DNA of 64,000 nt from Vandiemenella viatica (taxonomy: Eukaryota > Arthropoda > Insecta > Orthoptera > Morabidae): assembly GCA_031002005.1 (NCBI GenBank), contig JARYHS010013630.1, positions 234,305,539-234,369,538 on the forward strand. Reading direction: 5' to 3'. Below, piece after piece: positions 46,319-59,289 of the stretch. Every line of letters starts with the position of its first letter. The stretch's first letter is position 1. The notes below the pieces were generated by a model that was given only the letters and a program-made list of their open reading frames with translations, was not told the origin of the DNA and did no database searches. A program made the position numbers and the translations under genes.

Positions 46319-47089
46319 ATTTCAGCAAACAGATGTTCCCACTGTCCTTAGCTAAAACTGGCAAAGAATCTTGAAGCATCGTTCAGGTATCATCCTCCAA
46401 AGCAAGCAATTGGCTCCTTCTGCCATAACATGTTTCTTTCTACAACTGTTGTTATTGACACCCATTTTAAGCATAAATATGAGCATATACAACACTGGTA
46501 TGTTATAAATGATCAAAGTGCTGTAAATGATCACACATTTATCTTATCGTTACCTCACACTAATTTTTTACTGGTGTACCATAACGCATGACACAGGCCA
46601 ATAACATTGCAGGAAATTCCAAATTAATCTCCCGATCAGCTTTATTGAAAACAATATCATTTTCATGAGGAGTTATGTGTGATATACTCCCTAATGCAAT
46701 GAATACAAAATACAATAAAAATTTAATTGCTATCTACATCTACATCCCTACTCCGGATATTGGGAGGCAGTGTGTGCTTTACATCAAAACTGATATTTAC
46801 TCTTTGATTCGAATCCTGAAAAGCACTAGACAAAAAAGAATACATATCAGCATCAATACGGCATCTCATTTCTCTAATCTTATCTCTTCTGTCATTGAGA
46901 CGTAAATACGTTGATGGACGAAACATTAGCTCCTATAACAATTTACCAAGTTACTTATTGAAGCCTCCTTTATTATTTTTTGATCTTATAAATCTTTTGA
47001 GTAATGGTTGCAATTGGAATGTGGATCTCTATTTCCGTGAACCATGTGTTAAGCAGCAGGAGCCGTAGGAACACGGTGACCTTTTTAAA
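46319..47089. other. AT-rich intergenic region
   Basis: Nothing recognised apart from a TCTACATC micro-repeat near 46733-46746. Confidence 0.5.
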
Positions 47090-47480
47090 TCCTTTGAACA
47101 TAAATCCTACCACTCGCAAAATCTATTTTTGTCCCTTACAGATTTCAGTTTCATATTACTAAAGCGCTTCGGTAAATTATTAATCATTTCCCACGTAATT
47201 TATTTCAATCCATGACTCCTTTACCTACAAAAGAAAATTTACCCAATATGCCTGAAATCAAGTGTCAACTTGCAGTGATGGTCTTTTCCCTTCCGTGCAC
47301 TTCTAATTAGTCAACAAATATCTTTCCTAGCCACCTCAATACCAAGATTCACCCTGTACACTCCCAGCACTCTCTTGGCCTTCATCCCGTCTTCCAATGA
47401 ATTGCAATTCAGCTCCTTTTTCATAGCAATCAACTTTCTTTCAAAGTTAACATTAAACGAATAGCATACTAGAGTCTTGA
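47090..47480. repeat. Dispersed repeat family R1 (copy 2)
   Basis: Second copy of the element at 1310-1740, same orientation, with the shared blocks in the same order. Conservation is patchy, so both copies are old. Confidence 0.6.
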
Positions 47481-47689
47481 AACAGTGTAATCTCAAAATC
47501 GATTTTTTTAAAAAATTCTATTCATATATACTTTCACATAATTGAAAATATGGAGCATGCATTAAAATTTAATCACGCTATGGCAATTCGCTTGCTGGCT
47601 TGGTACACTATATAATAACAAAACAAAACAAAAAACTACTACAATATAATAATTTTTACAAAACTACACAGCATTCCAGCCATGTACCC

Positions 47690-47870
47690 ACTTTTTCTCT
47701 AAATCTTCCAACAGATACAGAATCCTTTATTTCTTTTGGAAATTTATTATATATGGCTATTCCTTTATTAAAAAAAAGTCTTTTGAGCCTTAACACCCTG
47801 TTTATGAGTCACATGAAAATGGACGACCTGTCTAGTCCCATAATTATGAATGTACAGTAATTTATTGGCA
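47690..47870 (-). pseudogene. Possible LINE reverse transcriptase C-terminal remnant
   Basis: The minus strand reads GLDRSSIFM, a stop, then LKRLFFNKGIAIYNKFPKEI and DSVSVGRFREKVGTWLE. 'FF(Y)KGxxxYNxLPxxI...FKxxxxxWL' is a recurrent pattern at the C-terminus of arthropod LINE reverse transcriptases. The piece is short, about 60 codons, and lies just beyond repeat R1, so the two may be parts of one old element. I cannot exclude chance. Confidence 0.4.
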
Positions 47871-49105
47871 CGAATTATAATTAATCAGTTCACCTCAAAA
47901 ACAGATTCAAATTTATAGTTGTAAAAAAAATATATATTTAAGCATAGGTTTCTGTAACCATCTTATGGCTTTTAAAAATTGTTATAAGAAAACGGAAGAC
48001 GTTAATATTAAGTATATCTTCAGATATACTCTCGGGCTTCCAACCGCGTCAAAGTGTTATTTTCTTGGGACCGGGGCATAGTCATCGCCCTCATTTTAAA
48101 TCCACTGTACTCACACTGGCAGTTAACTGTTTGCTTTGGCGGTGTCATGGAAACTGTAGAAGATAAATACCGAAACTAGACAGTGACGTCATAACGACTC
48201 ATGGTCACCATTATTGTAGTTTAGTAATACAATGGAATTTGATGACAGTTTCATAAACTACACATAAAAATTTTCAAGCAAGGAGCAAAAGCAGTAGAGA
48301 TCACTACTTGCGTAATCACAAAGAGACGGCAAGAAGTTAATTTAACTTCTTGCCAATCTCCACATAAGCCCTATTGTCAGCACACATTGTCAGTTACTTC
48401 AGAAGATGATTGTTGCTTTAAGACAACCTTCACAACTACAAAGACTTAATGCACACTTTGGGAAATCATTTACTGTCAGTCAGTATTTAATAAAAGCATC
48501 AGAATGAAGAAATAATAATTACCGTAAATTATATTGTTTAATGTATTTCACTTTACGTTTTTGTTAGCATTAAATCATATTCGTTAGAGTGCTGGTTATG
48601 TATTCTGTTATATAACCGAAGCAGTGCACTTCAAGGTCTCTCTTCTGTTGAGACTACTAGCATGTATCTCACGAATTTTCAGCTGACGCCTTTATGAAGA
48701 GTTATCGATAGCGGCATCTTCAGAAACTGTTGGAGAACTTCCGCTGAAGAGTCTAAGTCGCTAGTGGCCTGGGAGAGACCGCCTCACATTCCCGAATAAC
48801 TTCAGATTCCACCGACCCAACTTTATAATTTAGTTTATGTAAGGTCACAGAATTTTTACGCCAAGTCTAACACCACGCACCTCACATTTCCAATATCGCT
48901 TACAGAATCTTCTCAAACTTCACCTCTTATCAGCTGCGGCGAACCCCTCGTCATAACGGCGTAATTTACGAGTTAAGACGTACAGTTCCAAAATCTCTGA
49001 CGAAGAATATTACGGAGAAATGAGAGACTTACATATACAGATAAGATATCACCAATTCTTCCTGTACTTTTTCTGGAATATAGTTAATTCATTTCTTATC
49101 CTCTG
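47871..49105. other. Intergenic region with small perfect palindrome
   Basis: Mostly AT-rich; contains a 27-bp palindrome at 48328-48354 and AGTATATCT/AGATATACT at about 48011-48030. No gene recognised. Confidence 0.5.
48328..48354. repeat. Perfect inverted repeat, 13-bp arms, 1-bp centre
   Basis: GGCAAGAAGTTAA is followed by one T and then its exact reverse complement. It could form a cruciform or a hairpin; no neighbouring gene suggests a role. Confidence 0.9.
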
Positions 49106-49346
49106 TTTTTTTTTTTTTAACTGCTTTATGTCTCTCAACAGCGAGGTCTTTAGAGACGGGAAAGGATGGGGGCAAGGAATGGGAAGGAATTCGGCCATGG
49201 CCTTTTTAAGGAAGCATCCCGGCATGTGTCTGGAGTGATTTGGGAAACCATGGAAAACCCAAATCTGGATGCCCGGACGGGGATTCGAACCACCGTCCTG
49301 CCGAATGCGAGGCCAGAACGCTATCCGTTACACCACCACACTCGGT
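49106..49346 (-). repeat. tRNA-derived SINE family A, copy 6
   Basis: Well-preserved reverse copy, very similar to copy 3. TTATCCTCTG (49096-49105) and TTATCCTTTG (49347-49356) flank it, a 10-bp target duplication with one mismatch. Confidence 0.92.
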
Positions 49347-49611
49347 TTATCCTTTGTTAAAAATGACACATACATAGTATAAAAAGTCTCGACAAAGAAG
49401 AGCATCGAAGATCATTATACGGATTTTGAATTGATGTTTATGTCTTTTTGTAGCCAAGTGTTTAAGCCTATAATAAACATAAATTATAAATAATTTCTAT
49501 ACGTATGAACAGAATTTATCATTGTTAATATGCAGAAAATAATGACAAACTAAATTTTTCATAAATTATCCATCATTTACAACTACACTCATCAGAATGA
49601 ATGCGTGCATG

Positions 49612-49658
49612 TTTTTTTTTTTTTTTTTTTTTTTTTTGAGAGAGAGAGAGAGAGAGAG
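49612..49658 (+). repeat. Microsatellite: T26 followed by (GA)n
   Basis: A run of 26 T (49612-49637) abuts about ten and a half GA units (49638-49658). It may be the decayed tail of a retroposed element. Confidence 0.95.
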
Positions 49659-52600
49659 TTAAAGAAAGGTGGGTTGACTTCGAATAACAGTGCAATCACT
49701 TAATAATATCTTCATCAGAAAAATTCTTGGTGCGTAATATAAAATTGAAACTAATTCACATTTAGCCAATAAGGAAACCCATCATAGATAGCAAACAGCA
49801 AGAAAAGACCCTCACTATGCTCATTACATTATATTGACGAGACCTTGGTTTGCAAAGCACTCCACTGGCAGCATATTTTTAACGATAATCGGATTACGAA
49901 CGTGGAAGGAAGAAAGCCCTCGGAACTATTACTTACTCTGCTTTGGAGTTAAAATTCCTTTAACGGCGTCTGTAGAATATCTTTCATTTTATTCCATTAT
50001 CTGTCTTCCATTCCATTGCGTAATTAATTGCTGGTTCCAATTATTTTCTATGTTATCGTCTGCAGAAAAAGTATCTGTGTTTAATCCTTACATTTCGTAG
50101 AAAGAAAAAAATAAAAGAAATTTCATTTTGTTCTGTTATTCGTCTTTCCTTAATGTGGTTTGATTTATCAATTTTGCTTAGATTCAAACGGCTATAAAAC
50201 CCGGACAGTATTTCTATCAAAAATCTCTTTTGAAACCTTTCCAGATTCATTTCCACCGTACGTCACCCCTCAGCTGCAATCACCTAAAAGCAATGCTATC
50301 GGACTCTGTATACATTGCTAATAATATAGGCTCGGGTCGTTTGACTAATGGCTTCAGCGGTAGAGCTCTGAGGTTGATTAATTCGCCAGCAAGAATTACA
50401 GACCTTGAATAACATGGAATTCATTTATGATGATATCTCAAGAGCCATCGACTTATTTAATTAAAACTTGTTCAGCATCGGACTTTAAGAAAATGGTCTT
50501 AGTACGACATCTCATGAATTATATTGTAAACTGTTTTCTTTCATAAATGGTTTCCATTCAAGTTTTGTTCTCTGTGAGACAAAAAAAGATGTTTACTATT
50601 ATTTTCAAATTGTTATCTCTTATGAAGCATCTATGCTTCCAAATTGCTTAGAACGACGTAATTTTTAACTGTTATTTCCCAGATCATCTAAATTTTACTA
50701 AACGTGGCACAGAATCGACATACATTTGCTTTAGGGTGAAGCAAGGCAGTGCGAAGCTTAAAGCGTTTATGTCATCATTCCTACTGATAGGATGGTCGTG
50801 TTAAAACTATATTATCAATTGTGTCTGTATTTTTTAAAAAGGAGAGCAATTACAGGCTGTAACAACTCCAAAACTGTAATAAAGTTATCTAAACCATTTA
50901 ATAAGCTAGTGTAATAAGTTAAGAAAGGAATAATATTGCTGATGAAGCCTGATATTATTTACAGAAGTGCAAAGTCGTTACCGTAAATAAAATTAATTCC
51001 TTGCTACTTTTACAAGTTAAATTCAATTTTCAGTCGCTGCTAAAGAAAAAATTAAAAAATAAAACTCAATATAATTCATAATCGACTCTAAGTCAATGAG
51101 TTAAGACATGAGTAGAATTAAATGAGAACTGTGTGTTTCCAAAGGTTTTGTTGTAATTAAAACGTGAATATTGGTTACATTAACAAGTATTCATAATGTT
51201 GATTACAAATGACTGCAAAGTATAAACAATCTTTACAACAAATCTTTACTAAAATATTTAACCAGCCTAACACAATTAGCTGATTACAACTAGCGATATC
51301 TTGGTGCTTGATCTGTAGATTCGTATTTTTTATTTATGTTTCAAAATAGCCATGGTTCTTGACTGCTGTTGGAATTCGACCCCTCCCCAAGGTAACCGAA
51401 CATGTCACAGACCGATTACCTAAAAAATAACGCCTCCAAATTGAAGAGTATGATACATACATCTTTCTGGGTATTACTTTGTCGGCAAGCGCAGTATGAG
51501 GACATGACGAAAGGGATACAAGATAGTTAGAGGAGTGAAGGTAACGGAAGTATTATACAAAACCAACAAACAGAATGATTAAAGTTACATCAACATCTGA
51601 ACTGCTGTTCTTTATCCATCCACTACAATCAGTCGGAATCTTATTTTTTTCTCAGATGCCCTCGTATGTTGTCCCAGTCAAAAATTCCGTTTTCTAGTTC
51701 ATCAACTGATATGCTGCAGTCTTCTAAATGTACATATTACCTTATTTGCCATTATCAAAGGAAGACTCACAGAAATGCCTAGATGAATGAGTAATCCTTC
51801 AGTTTTGACTGCGCTACCTGATCTCTCTGTCATTATTGTTATAGTGGTATATTGTCTCTAGGAAACACTTTTACTTTGCTGTCTACCGTCGTTAAGGTGT
51901 GTGAGTATACTTCTTGCATCAGCTTAGAGTAATAGGATGTCATCTAGAAACGGAGATCTTGGGACAACTGTGATTTGCTGCGTTTTCCAGTCAGCAAGTG
52001 ATGTCTGATAGGGAGAATCTTTGCGCTACTTCAACAGCTGCTACAATCGTTACATCTGCAAACAGTTTGAAGAACTAGCCACCAATTTGAAATAGAAGGA
52101 TAGAGAGTTGTATTCCCCGCATGAAAAGCGTATAATTAGAACACTTACAAAAAGATTTCGAGGCAACTGAGAGAGAATAATAAACAATTAAAGTAAAACC
52201 ATAAGCCCTATATTCAGTATTAAACTCTAATACTAGTTCAAATTTAAAGATGTACGATTTGGTTCAGCTGAACATGAAGCAAAAAGAAAAAAAAGAAAAA
52301 ACTAATACAAGTGAATTACTGACTAATGTCATACACCTGTGTTATGTATAAGGGATGGCATATGGTTCGCCGTAACAGTAAGTATGAGCTTATTAATGGA
52401 CGCAACAAAGGGAGAACAAGTAGCGAATTTTAAGATGTTGAATTAACTATAATTAATAAACTTATTTTGGAATATCTCTAGAGAGAACAAACATATTAAT
52501 ATCAAGAGTGGGTATCGTTACAAATATTTGTAATGAATTTACAAAACTGCTGCCATTTGTAGAACCACGATAGGTGACGCTTTAACATTACTAGTCTTAG

Positions 52601-54179
52601 AGGTAGTCAATCAATCTTTGAAAACAAAATGTGGTTCTTTGAGACAGAAGGGTAGGTTAGTGCCTCTGGTATTTTTACGCGAGAGACCATATGGCAGAGA
52701 GTGTGTACCAGTACCCTTCAGAGCCGTAAGACAAAGGTATTACCGCTGTTTACAGTTTCGTTGAGCAAGAAAGTGAGGATTGTTTCGCACTCTGCATGCG
52801 TCCTTAGATAAGAAAGCATAAACAGCCTCCTCGAAATATTCACTCTCATCATGACGCCAGAATTTTGTATAGATCAGTGTGTCGTCCAGCAGTATGAAGC
52901 AGTGTCTTTTATAAATTTTATCGATGGGTGACTTCCTGAAGTCCATCAAAGGCTCAATCCAGCTACAAATGAAGTAAGCCAAATCATTCTCTCTCTCTTC
53001 TGTTTAGCTTCGATCTCTCTTGTGTGTTGAATGTTCTAAGTAATCACATATACTTCTGTTAAATTCAAGTATAAAAGAGGTAGTGAGATTAAACATTTTT
53101 CAATAACTAGTAGCGTACCTAATCATAATAAGTTTATTTTATGAAGATGATGACAGCATATTGATTTTATTGGTGAAAATTCATGCAGTGATTTAGAATA
53201 AACCAGAAGCATTCAAATGTTATTGCAATTCTCCCCTCAGATTTTCTCCGTAGATATTTTCGGAAGTGTTCCGAGAATCTAGAGTAATAAATCTTCGGTA
53301 TTGAAACCCAATAACATAAGCTGATACATGTGACGTAACAAAAGTGTACTTACGGGGAAGTTGTATGCTAACCACACAATTAGTGTGAACTAATTAGCTG
53401 CCCATAGCTACCAAACAACGCTCGAAGAATCACGTCGATTAACATTTCCACACCAATCATGGTAACTGCGTCTTATGAACAAAAAAGGCCCAGCTTTGTT
53501 GCGAATACATGCTAGCTGAATACTCAGTTTACATTTAATTGAAAATCACTTATAAGACCAAACAAAATGAGAGGTATTATTGTTATTTCCTTGAAATTGT
53601 CATTTACACGCCCTTAATGCATTTTAAATGGCTCCTATAACTTCACCTAATTTTTACAAATCAAACACAAATACTCATAAACGAGTGCAATACAATGTTT
53701 TCAAGTCAGGTGGTCAACATACAATGACGTTGCCACGTTGTCCACTCAGCTGTGCTGGCTAGACCAAAGATATATATTCTTACGCTATCCAGAAAGTATA
53801 CAACCTCCAGCTCGTGGAAACCATACAGGTACAAATCAATTTACAAAAGTTAATACAATTTTACATGACATTTATAATTACTAAAAGTGAAATAATACAA
53901 TATTCATAATAATAGTAATAACAATAAAAAATTATTGGACTGTTGTGAGATCGTCACAAAGGTCCAAAGGAGAAAGCATAGAGATAAATAATAAAATATA
54001 AGAGCATGGCTTATACTAGTACAACAAACAGTAATCCGGATAATTGGCAATGTGATATAGATCATATCTGCCGGCCAAAATGATTAGTGGTAGAAACTAT
54101 TTTCAAGAGTCAGAAAGCACAAAAATCACCGTTCTCAGTTGTGAAGTTGGGATGTAATGGCATAAGAAATGTAGGTTTT
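49659..54179. other. Long AT-rich intergenic region
   Basis: No gene recognised over 4.5 kb. A minus frame of about 80 codons at 52740-52982 (Asp/Glu/Arg-rich) is protein-like in composition but lacks an ATG in its first part and any known motif. Near 51440-51520, weak LINE-like words (YIFLGITLSA) appear for about 15 codons only. Confidence 0.5.
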
Positions 54180-54535
54180 GAGCACTGTGACAGTAACGTA
54201 ACCATACTCCGCTAGCGGCAGATCGCATTTTGAGTCTGCACGCGACTCAGGAGTCTAGCGTTTAGCAGCGAGCGACCCCGCTAACGAGGTCGCGGGGGGC
54301 AGGCGAGTCACCTTGTCGCCAGGCGCGCAGTCTTTTGTTTGCGCCAATCTGAGGCGGCGCGGCGCGGTGCGGCGCGGCGCGCCTAGCGGGCCCGTGTTTG
54401 TCTTGCGGCGCGCCCGCTGATTGCCGCGGGCGGCGGGGCGCTGACGCCTGCTCCTGCAGACCTCCTATGACCTCCGCCTGCAGAACGCCGTCCGTGGTGC
54501 TCGCCGGCCCCGCGTCTTGCGATCAGGTGCCAAGG
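54180..54535. other. CpG island with possible exon
   Basis: Extremely CpG-rich, including GGCGCGGCGCGGTGCGGCGC around 54356-54380, in a very AT-rich neighbourhood. At the right side 'tgctcctgcag' (about 54449-54459) resembles a splice acceptor and 'AAG gtactgag' (at 54534/54535) a donor; 75 bp lies between, open in two plus frames. A CpG-type promoter or first or internal exon of a host gene is possible. Nothing in the translation is recognisable. Confidence 0.4.
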
Positions 54536-55167
54536 TACTGAGAAATTACTCTGAACCAGGCAAACTAGAATTATCCACCCTCACCACAGCGACACTTACT
54601 TATGAGGCTCCTGTGTTTCAAACTATGTAAGATATATTTCCATAAGTACGAAAATTAAAACATTGGCAGTGTGGATTTACCTGTCTTAAAAAACTTAGAC
54701 TACACTAATATTGTTTTTGAACCACCCATTTATGACCTGCCAGCCCCGCTCATTGCAGCACCGTGAATTATTTAAACCATTTTATACTGAAAAATCATAT
54801 AAGGTATAAAATTGAATAATGATCTCTATTTATAATTACAGTGAAAACAATAAATGGAAGTAACAAACAATTATAGAAGAAATTTCAGAAATAATAATAA
54901 TAATTACTTACCAGTTAGCTATGAGACATCCTAAGAGTCAACATACAGATATATAAAAATAAAACCAATAATTACACAAGATAAGAAGACACAAACAGAA
55001 ACAAAAAACAAATAATAGGGGAGAACCAAATAATTATAGAATTAATTTGTAGTAAGACCATCATTGCTTACCTCATGCACATATGAGTGCTAGTTTGATG
55101 CTGTCATTGAAGAAATTCAACTTGAGAGGAGATGCCATTATTGTACCTGCCCGCGTTCTAACGCGCT
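54536..55167. other. AT-rich intergenic region
   Basis: No feature recognised. Confidence 0.55.
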
Positions 55168-55404
55168 ACCGAACGTGGTGGGTGAATGGTTAACGCTCTG
55201 GCTTCGCATTCGGGAGGACACCGGTTCGAATCCCCGTCCGGGCATCGATATTTTGGTTTTCCACGGTTTCCCCAAATCACTCCAGGCGAATGCCGGAATG
55301 CTTCCTGCAAAAAGTCCATGGCCAAATTCCTTCCCGTTCCTTGTCCCCAGTCCTACCCCCTTCTAAGCCGTTGACGAGGCGTAAAGCCATAAATAAAAAA
55401 AAAA
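55168..55404 (+). repeat. tRNA-derived SINE family A, copy 7
   Basis: Full-length plus copy with A-box-like GGGTGAATGG, B-box GGTTCGAATCC, family body and A-rich tail. TCTAACGCGCT (55157-55167) and TCTAATGCTCT (55405-55415) flank it, an 11-bp target duplication with two mismatches. Confidence 0.92.
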
Positions 55405-55989
55405 TCTAATGCTCTGCTTGCATCACAGTGAATAGGCAGATTTCTTCGATCAATAGCTCTCAGCGTCATACCAGAGGCGTAAATAAAACACACATGGCGG
55501 AGGATCTCTTAGCAATTTATAATCCCAGACATTATGTAGAACGAGGATACAGTGGATATTTATTCTCAGCTTCAAAGGGTGGAGGCCTGTCTGGGTTCCA
55601 GCAGCGACCAGCGATTTGACTTTGTAGTGAAAACCCATTTGACAACCAATAAACATTTTGAACTAATTTAGAAGGTTTCGGATCTGATGGGTCAGTGTCA
55701 ACTGATAAGATGACCATACAACGCTGCAATACTCAAGTATAAGTCTGAAATGGCAACAGTTCAAAAGCCTGAGTGACTGTTCACAACTTTTGAAGTACAC
55801 GACAGTAAGCCCAGACACCTAGAGGGCTTCGTGCATACGTTGTGGACATGTTCTTCGGGATTAAGGATTTCACAGAGCAGCCACGAAGCCAAACTTTGGT
55901 GGAAATTACAATTTTGTAAACATTCAGCTGATCAAAGGCGGAACCTTTGGTAGATGGGTCCCTGACTGAAAAAATCCAGCAGAAATTTT
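55405..55989. other. Intergenic region between two SINEs
   Basis: Overlapping frames of 62-68 codons on both strands at 55428-55729, no recognisable motif. Confidence 0.45.
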
Positions 55990-56400
55990 AAGGCACTGAC
56001 ACAGGGTTAGCTTGTTCGAGTCTCGGTGGTTGAAGAAATTTTCATCATTGAGACATTGGCGGCAGGGTAGGAGAGGTGGCGTGCACAATTCCCAGTCACT
56101 AGATTGTACGCCAAAGTAGCTCTCATTACCGCCTGTTGATTGAGGGCGTACGACACTATTCTTTGTGATTCGTACGCCGTAGGGGGACGTTAAGTCATGT
56201 TGGCTCCTAGGTATCATTCGATAGAGTTGGCCTGAATCGGCCGCAACCAGGCTTCACCTTCCCCTTCCTAATCTCTCAATTATATAGCACAAACAACACT
56301 CTACACTGAATAAACACACTATCTAAGTCATCCAAACTTACGATAACACGTACGAACACACTGGAGAAGGAAACGTGAAACCACCATAGTTCATCTTTCC
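55990..56400 (+). repeat. SINE-like repeat family C, copy 1
   Basis: B-box-like GTTCGAGTCTC at 56014-56024, followed by 'gaaattttcatcat', 'ggcggcagggtaggaga', 'gtgattcgtacgcc', 'ccaggcttcacc' and a CA-rich tail ('gcacaaacaacactctacactgaataaacacac'). These blocks recur in the same order at 60435-60890. Confidence 0.75.
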
Positions 56401-56440
56401 AATTAAGTTCGGAAAATAACGAAGATAAACTCCAGGGTGG

Positions 56441-56628
56441 ACCTGCGCATTAAGGCGGTGCGAAACGGGACCGGTCTATACAACCGAACGAGGTTCAAGT
56501 GTTGGACCACGCGTACCGGTTGTTCCGATTGCGATTTTTATGCAATTTTCCGCAATCACCTGGCCAAATGCTTTGACGGAACCCAATCTCTACCTCATAA
56601 ATTGTACGTTGCATAAACAAAAATACAC
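56441..56628 (+). repeat. SINE-like repeat family D, copy 2
   Basis: tRNA-like head with GGTTCAAGT, then 'cgtaccgg', 'cccaatctc' and 'cataaacaaaaatacac' as in the copy at 11028-11195. It lies just after family C copy 1 in the same orientation. Confidence 0.6.
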
Positions 56629-59289
56629 TTATCATATAGAATACAAGTTACACATTTCTCAGACATATTGATACTCAACATTCTACCCTTAGGATAAACG
56701 CTCTAGGTACAGCAAACCTTGTTCTAATTATAGTGATGCCACCACCCCTCCTCACACCTGCTATACACTAGCTACATGTGCTAACAAGTAGTCACTAAAA
56801 ACGTAGCACATAGTGAGTGAATGTAACAAGGTGAAATAATTACATATACAAAAGATTTTTTTTTCAATTACATACTTTCTGTAGTGTTTAGTGATAATTA
56901 GTGATAGCGTTTTCTGAACTTGCTCTTAACGAACCGTTATTAAGTATCTGTCAGTTTAGTGACTTATAATAAATGTATTTAAATTTTAGTGTCTACCCTT
57001 CTGTGCTTCTTGTTTTGCAATTTTTCGCAGAGTCAGGAAGCACATTACATAAAAATCAAGCTGAAAAAAGTCCTAATTTCATATGTAATTTATGGTCTAT
57101 CCATGTATTTTCTTGAGAATTTTTGTCTTATTTGAAAGTCAGGAGATAAGAAATAATTTAATTTCCAAATGTTGCTTACGTCATGAAAGCTACATTTCAA
57201 CAATATACTCTTTTGCGTTTTAGCAGATTGGTAAAGATGAATGAGTACTTTTGTTTCACAGACTACTGTATGAGAATTATGTTTCCTTTCTACAAAGAGA
57301 TGATTCTTACGTAATACTCTTACGTTTACAATGTGTGTAAAAAAAATCAGTATGCAACGTATAAAAAACTATTTGATATATGGATGATATAAAACATATA
57401 TAAGTATAGGCTGATTCCTAGACTCCACTCAAATTTCATTGCCTTATTATATTGGTGACTACTGTGTTGATAACACAAATCACTGTTTAAAATCACTATT
57501 TTTTCTGAGAAAGGCTTTCTTAGTACAAAGATTAACACATTAACCAAGGAGGCAATATATGTATGCCTAAACACAATTTATCGAGAAGATCTAATATATC
57601 TCAAAAGGCAACAACGCAGTTACAATTTTTCCGTCAAATATCAAATGAATAAAATGAAAGTAGTAGCAGTAAATTACTTCAGTCAACTCTGGTATTGAGA
57701 ACATTCAAATCGGAATTCACATAAAAAGGGAGCATGTTGTGTCTGTTTGTTCACAAATAAGATTAAGGATATATTAAAAAGTCTGTGTGATTGTAAAATA
57801 CATTCTAAATATTCAGTTTATAAAAATGGTTTAATGCCTTTTCATTTGAGTTTTTTTAACGTCCATTAAAATACGAAAAGAAAATCATCTATGTAGGTAT
57901 ACTTCACTCCTTCAATATTTAGAAAGCAGCTTAAAGATTCATCTTGTAAGTAATATCAGCGAGTTAAATATTTATTTAATAAAAACAAAACAAAGACGAG
58001 ATTCGTAAACAATTCATTAGCATCTTGCTATTTTGTAATGTACAGTATCTTCCAGTCTCAGATGCGCTTTTCTTTTATTTTCGCGTTGGCCATCACTTCC
58101 CTCCTAATTTCTCTGCCCCCTCAAATAGGTTTTGAAGGAATCCATTATTACTTTGATTGTGTGCGCTAACATAGAAGTTCTTCTTCTACGATGTCTGTCT
58201 TCAATATCCTACCAAACTTTATGTACCAGACAATCCTCTATTGTACTTCCATCGCAGAATCATTTTCATGGTCACATAATTTAAGTACCACTGCAGACAA
58301 TAATAAATAAAAAGAAAAAAACTACCTGAAAATTTGAGTATCAAGATTTTATCATCTTGGTAATCCACGTAGGTGTCTTTGAAGTTAATCGGTGTGTGAC
58401 ACATTTTCAGGAAGAATAATCTCTAGGATTAAGCCAAATTTAATTAATTTCTTTCATTAAATTAATCAGAATAACAGAATAATCAGATTCAGGTATGATT
58501 TACGCGGTAAGTCTTCAAGTTACTGACAATTTTTGTCAAAATGTTTGGTTTGTAATTTATATAACATTATTATCACCTGTGACCTTCTCCTCTTAGAGAT
58601 GATGTGCTTATCAAAACTGAGATAATAGGTATTTAGGTTAGAATTAATTCTGTTTTAAGTTGATACGTAAATTTTTTGCATAAAACAATACAAATGCCTT
58701 GTTTTGTAGATACGACTCTTGTTACTAACGTTACAGAACCATCCAAAACCAACTTTCTTTCCTTTTCATAACATTATTGTTTTCTTTTAACAAATTACCA
58801 CAAGTAATCAAAATTTGTGCCACATATGAGCTTTTACTCCCATTATATCGTAATCTTTCCATTTCCTCCACAAAAGGCATGGGTTTTTACTTAACTTCTA
58901 GTACACATTTTTTTCCTGATTTTATCCTTCAGCTATGCAGGCTGAACCATGTTTCCCATAGAACCTCTCCTATTGTTCTACTGAATAAAAAAAACAATTG
59001 ATTAACCAGTTTGGATATCTAAGTTTAAATAACATTTTGCCTCACGATCATGAATCGTATGAGTCTAGTTCTTCCGTCTTCTTTTCTGTTTATAGCAACG
59101 TGGCTCGAAGATGGGAAAGTTGGATTCTTTCCATCAATGTAACTAAAGTTTCCATAGTAATCAATATTTCAAGAAAATAAAGTTATTTGATAGTGTCGAA
59201 AGATGGTTCGAAGTATTTTATTAATTTATTTTTTGGCGTAGGGTATCTGTAGAGTATATTGATTACAGGGATCCTGAAGGTGGCTAGGC
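56629..59289. other. AT-rich intergenic region
   Basis: No gene or structured repeat recognised; short AT-driven frames only. Confidence 0.55.

Noticed and set aside
50340..50400. tRNA A-box-like TGGCTTCAGCGG
   Set aside because: No B-box or fold follows; at most a decayed SINE head.
52740..52982. Minus-strand frame of about 80 codons with protein-like composition
   Set aside because: No ATG in its upstream part, no recognised motif, no promoter; not enough to call a gene.
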